Assembly (NCBI GenBank): GCA_047618295.1
Contig: JBLHKL010000120.1
Location: 1-5,609 of the forward strand
Length of the DNA: 5,609 bases
Source: UBA7359 sp047618295
Lineage (GTDB): Bacteria; Pseudomonadota; Gammaproteobacteria; Eutrophobiales; Eutrophobiaceae
Direction: 5' to 3'
A model generated the notes under the pieces. That model was not told where the DNA came from. It saw nothing but the letters and a program-made list of their open reading frames with translations, and did not search any database. Below are positions 5,587 through 5,609 of the stretch, piece after piece (positions within the stretch are counted from its first letter, which is position 1; every line of letters starts with the position of its first letter). The position numbers were made by a program, and so were the translations under genes.

Positions 5587-5609
5587 ACTACACGTATAAG
5601 TATACCGTG
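5562..5609. mobile_element. Probable insertion-sequence end interrupting the response regulator
   Basis: Receiver-domain coding ends near 5561 and the sequence changes character. TTGACCGGTCAA at 5561-5572 is a perfect 12-bp palindrome. GGTCAA then recurs at 5577-5582, ten bases after its first copy, within GGTGGGTCAAATGAAC. Terminal arrays of short GGGTCA-type repeats beginning with TG are typical of IS21-family elements, so TG at 5562 is my best guess for the edge. No transposase lies within the window and the target duplication cannot be checked, so both family and exact boundary are inference. A deletion joint would be an alternative. Confidence 0.4.
5591..5609. repeat. Imperfect inverted repeat at the window end
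   Basis: CACGTATA (5591-5598) pairs with TATA-CGTG (5601-5609) across AG, with one bulged C at 5605. It lies inside the presumed mobile DNA and could be part of its transposase-binding or promoter region. The window ends on its last base, so its full extent is unknown. Confidence 0.4.

Noticed and set aside
1..5609. CRISPR array, tRNA or rRNA genes, toxin-antitoxin or phage genes
   Set aside because: I looked for regular repeat-spacer structure, cloverleaf segments and typical small gene pairs and saw none.

Overview
The window (about 40% G+C by eye) reads as accessory-type chromosome of a Gram-negative bacterium, most likely a marine gammaproteobacterium. The evidence is a Sec signal peptide, periplasmic sensor domains, MASE1/CHASE/GGDEF architecture, and the style of the two-component proteins. 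The taxonomic call is inference; no marker gene is present.

Layout, all on the + strand. Bases 1-99 hold the degraded N-terminal part of what looks like an IS5-family transposase. After a short leader with an 8-bp inverted repeat comes a large membrane diguanylate cyclase (179-2359, MASE1-CHASE-TM-GGDEF) with an intact active site and an intact inhibitory site. A 415-bp gene-poor spacer (2360-2774) follows. Its distal end carries three phased TGCACA repeats and a small hairpin touching the next ribosome binding site. Then comes a compact sensory operon: a PhnD-like periplasmic binding protein (2775-3584); a membrane histidine kinase with periplasmic sensor, HAMP, PAS, HisKA and HATPase_c domains (3596-5383); and the beginning of a response regulator (from 5386 or 5410).

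The binding protein has no ABC permease or ATPase beside it. The likely arrangement is that the secreted protein captures a small ligand and reports to the kinase, which phosphorylates the regulator. The regulator is broken: its receiver domain is lost just before the expected phosphoacceptor aspartate. The sequence there changes to DNA with a palindrome and repeated GGTCAA, resembling an insertion-sequence end, and the window stops soon after. In this strain the phosphorelay is therefore probably orphaned unless the rest of the regulator survives beyond an insertion.

Two further oddities stand out. The kinase gene is a composition mosaic: by hand count about 36% G+C over 3601-4260 and about 50% over 4261-4920, with the step at the HAMP/PAS junction. 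Both downstream operon genes also lack ATG starts: TTG for the kinase, and TTG or possibly ATC for the regulator.
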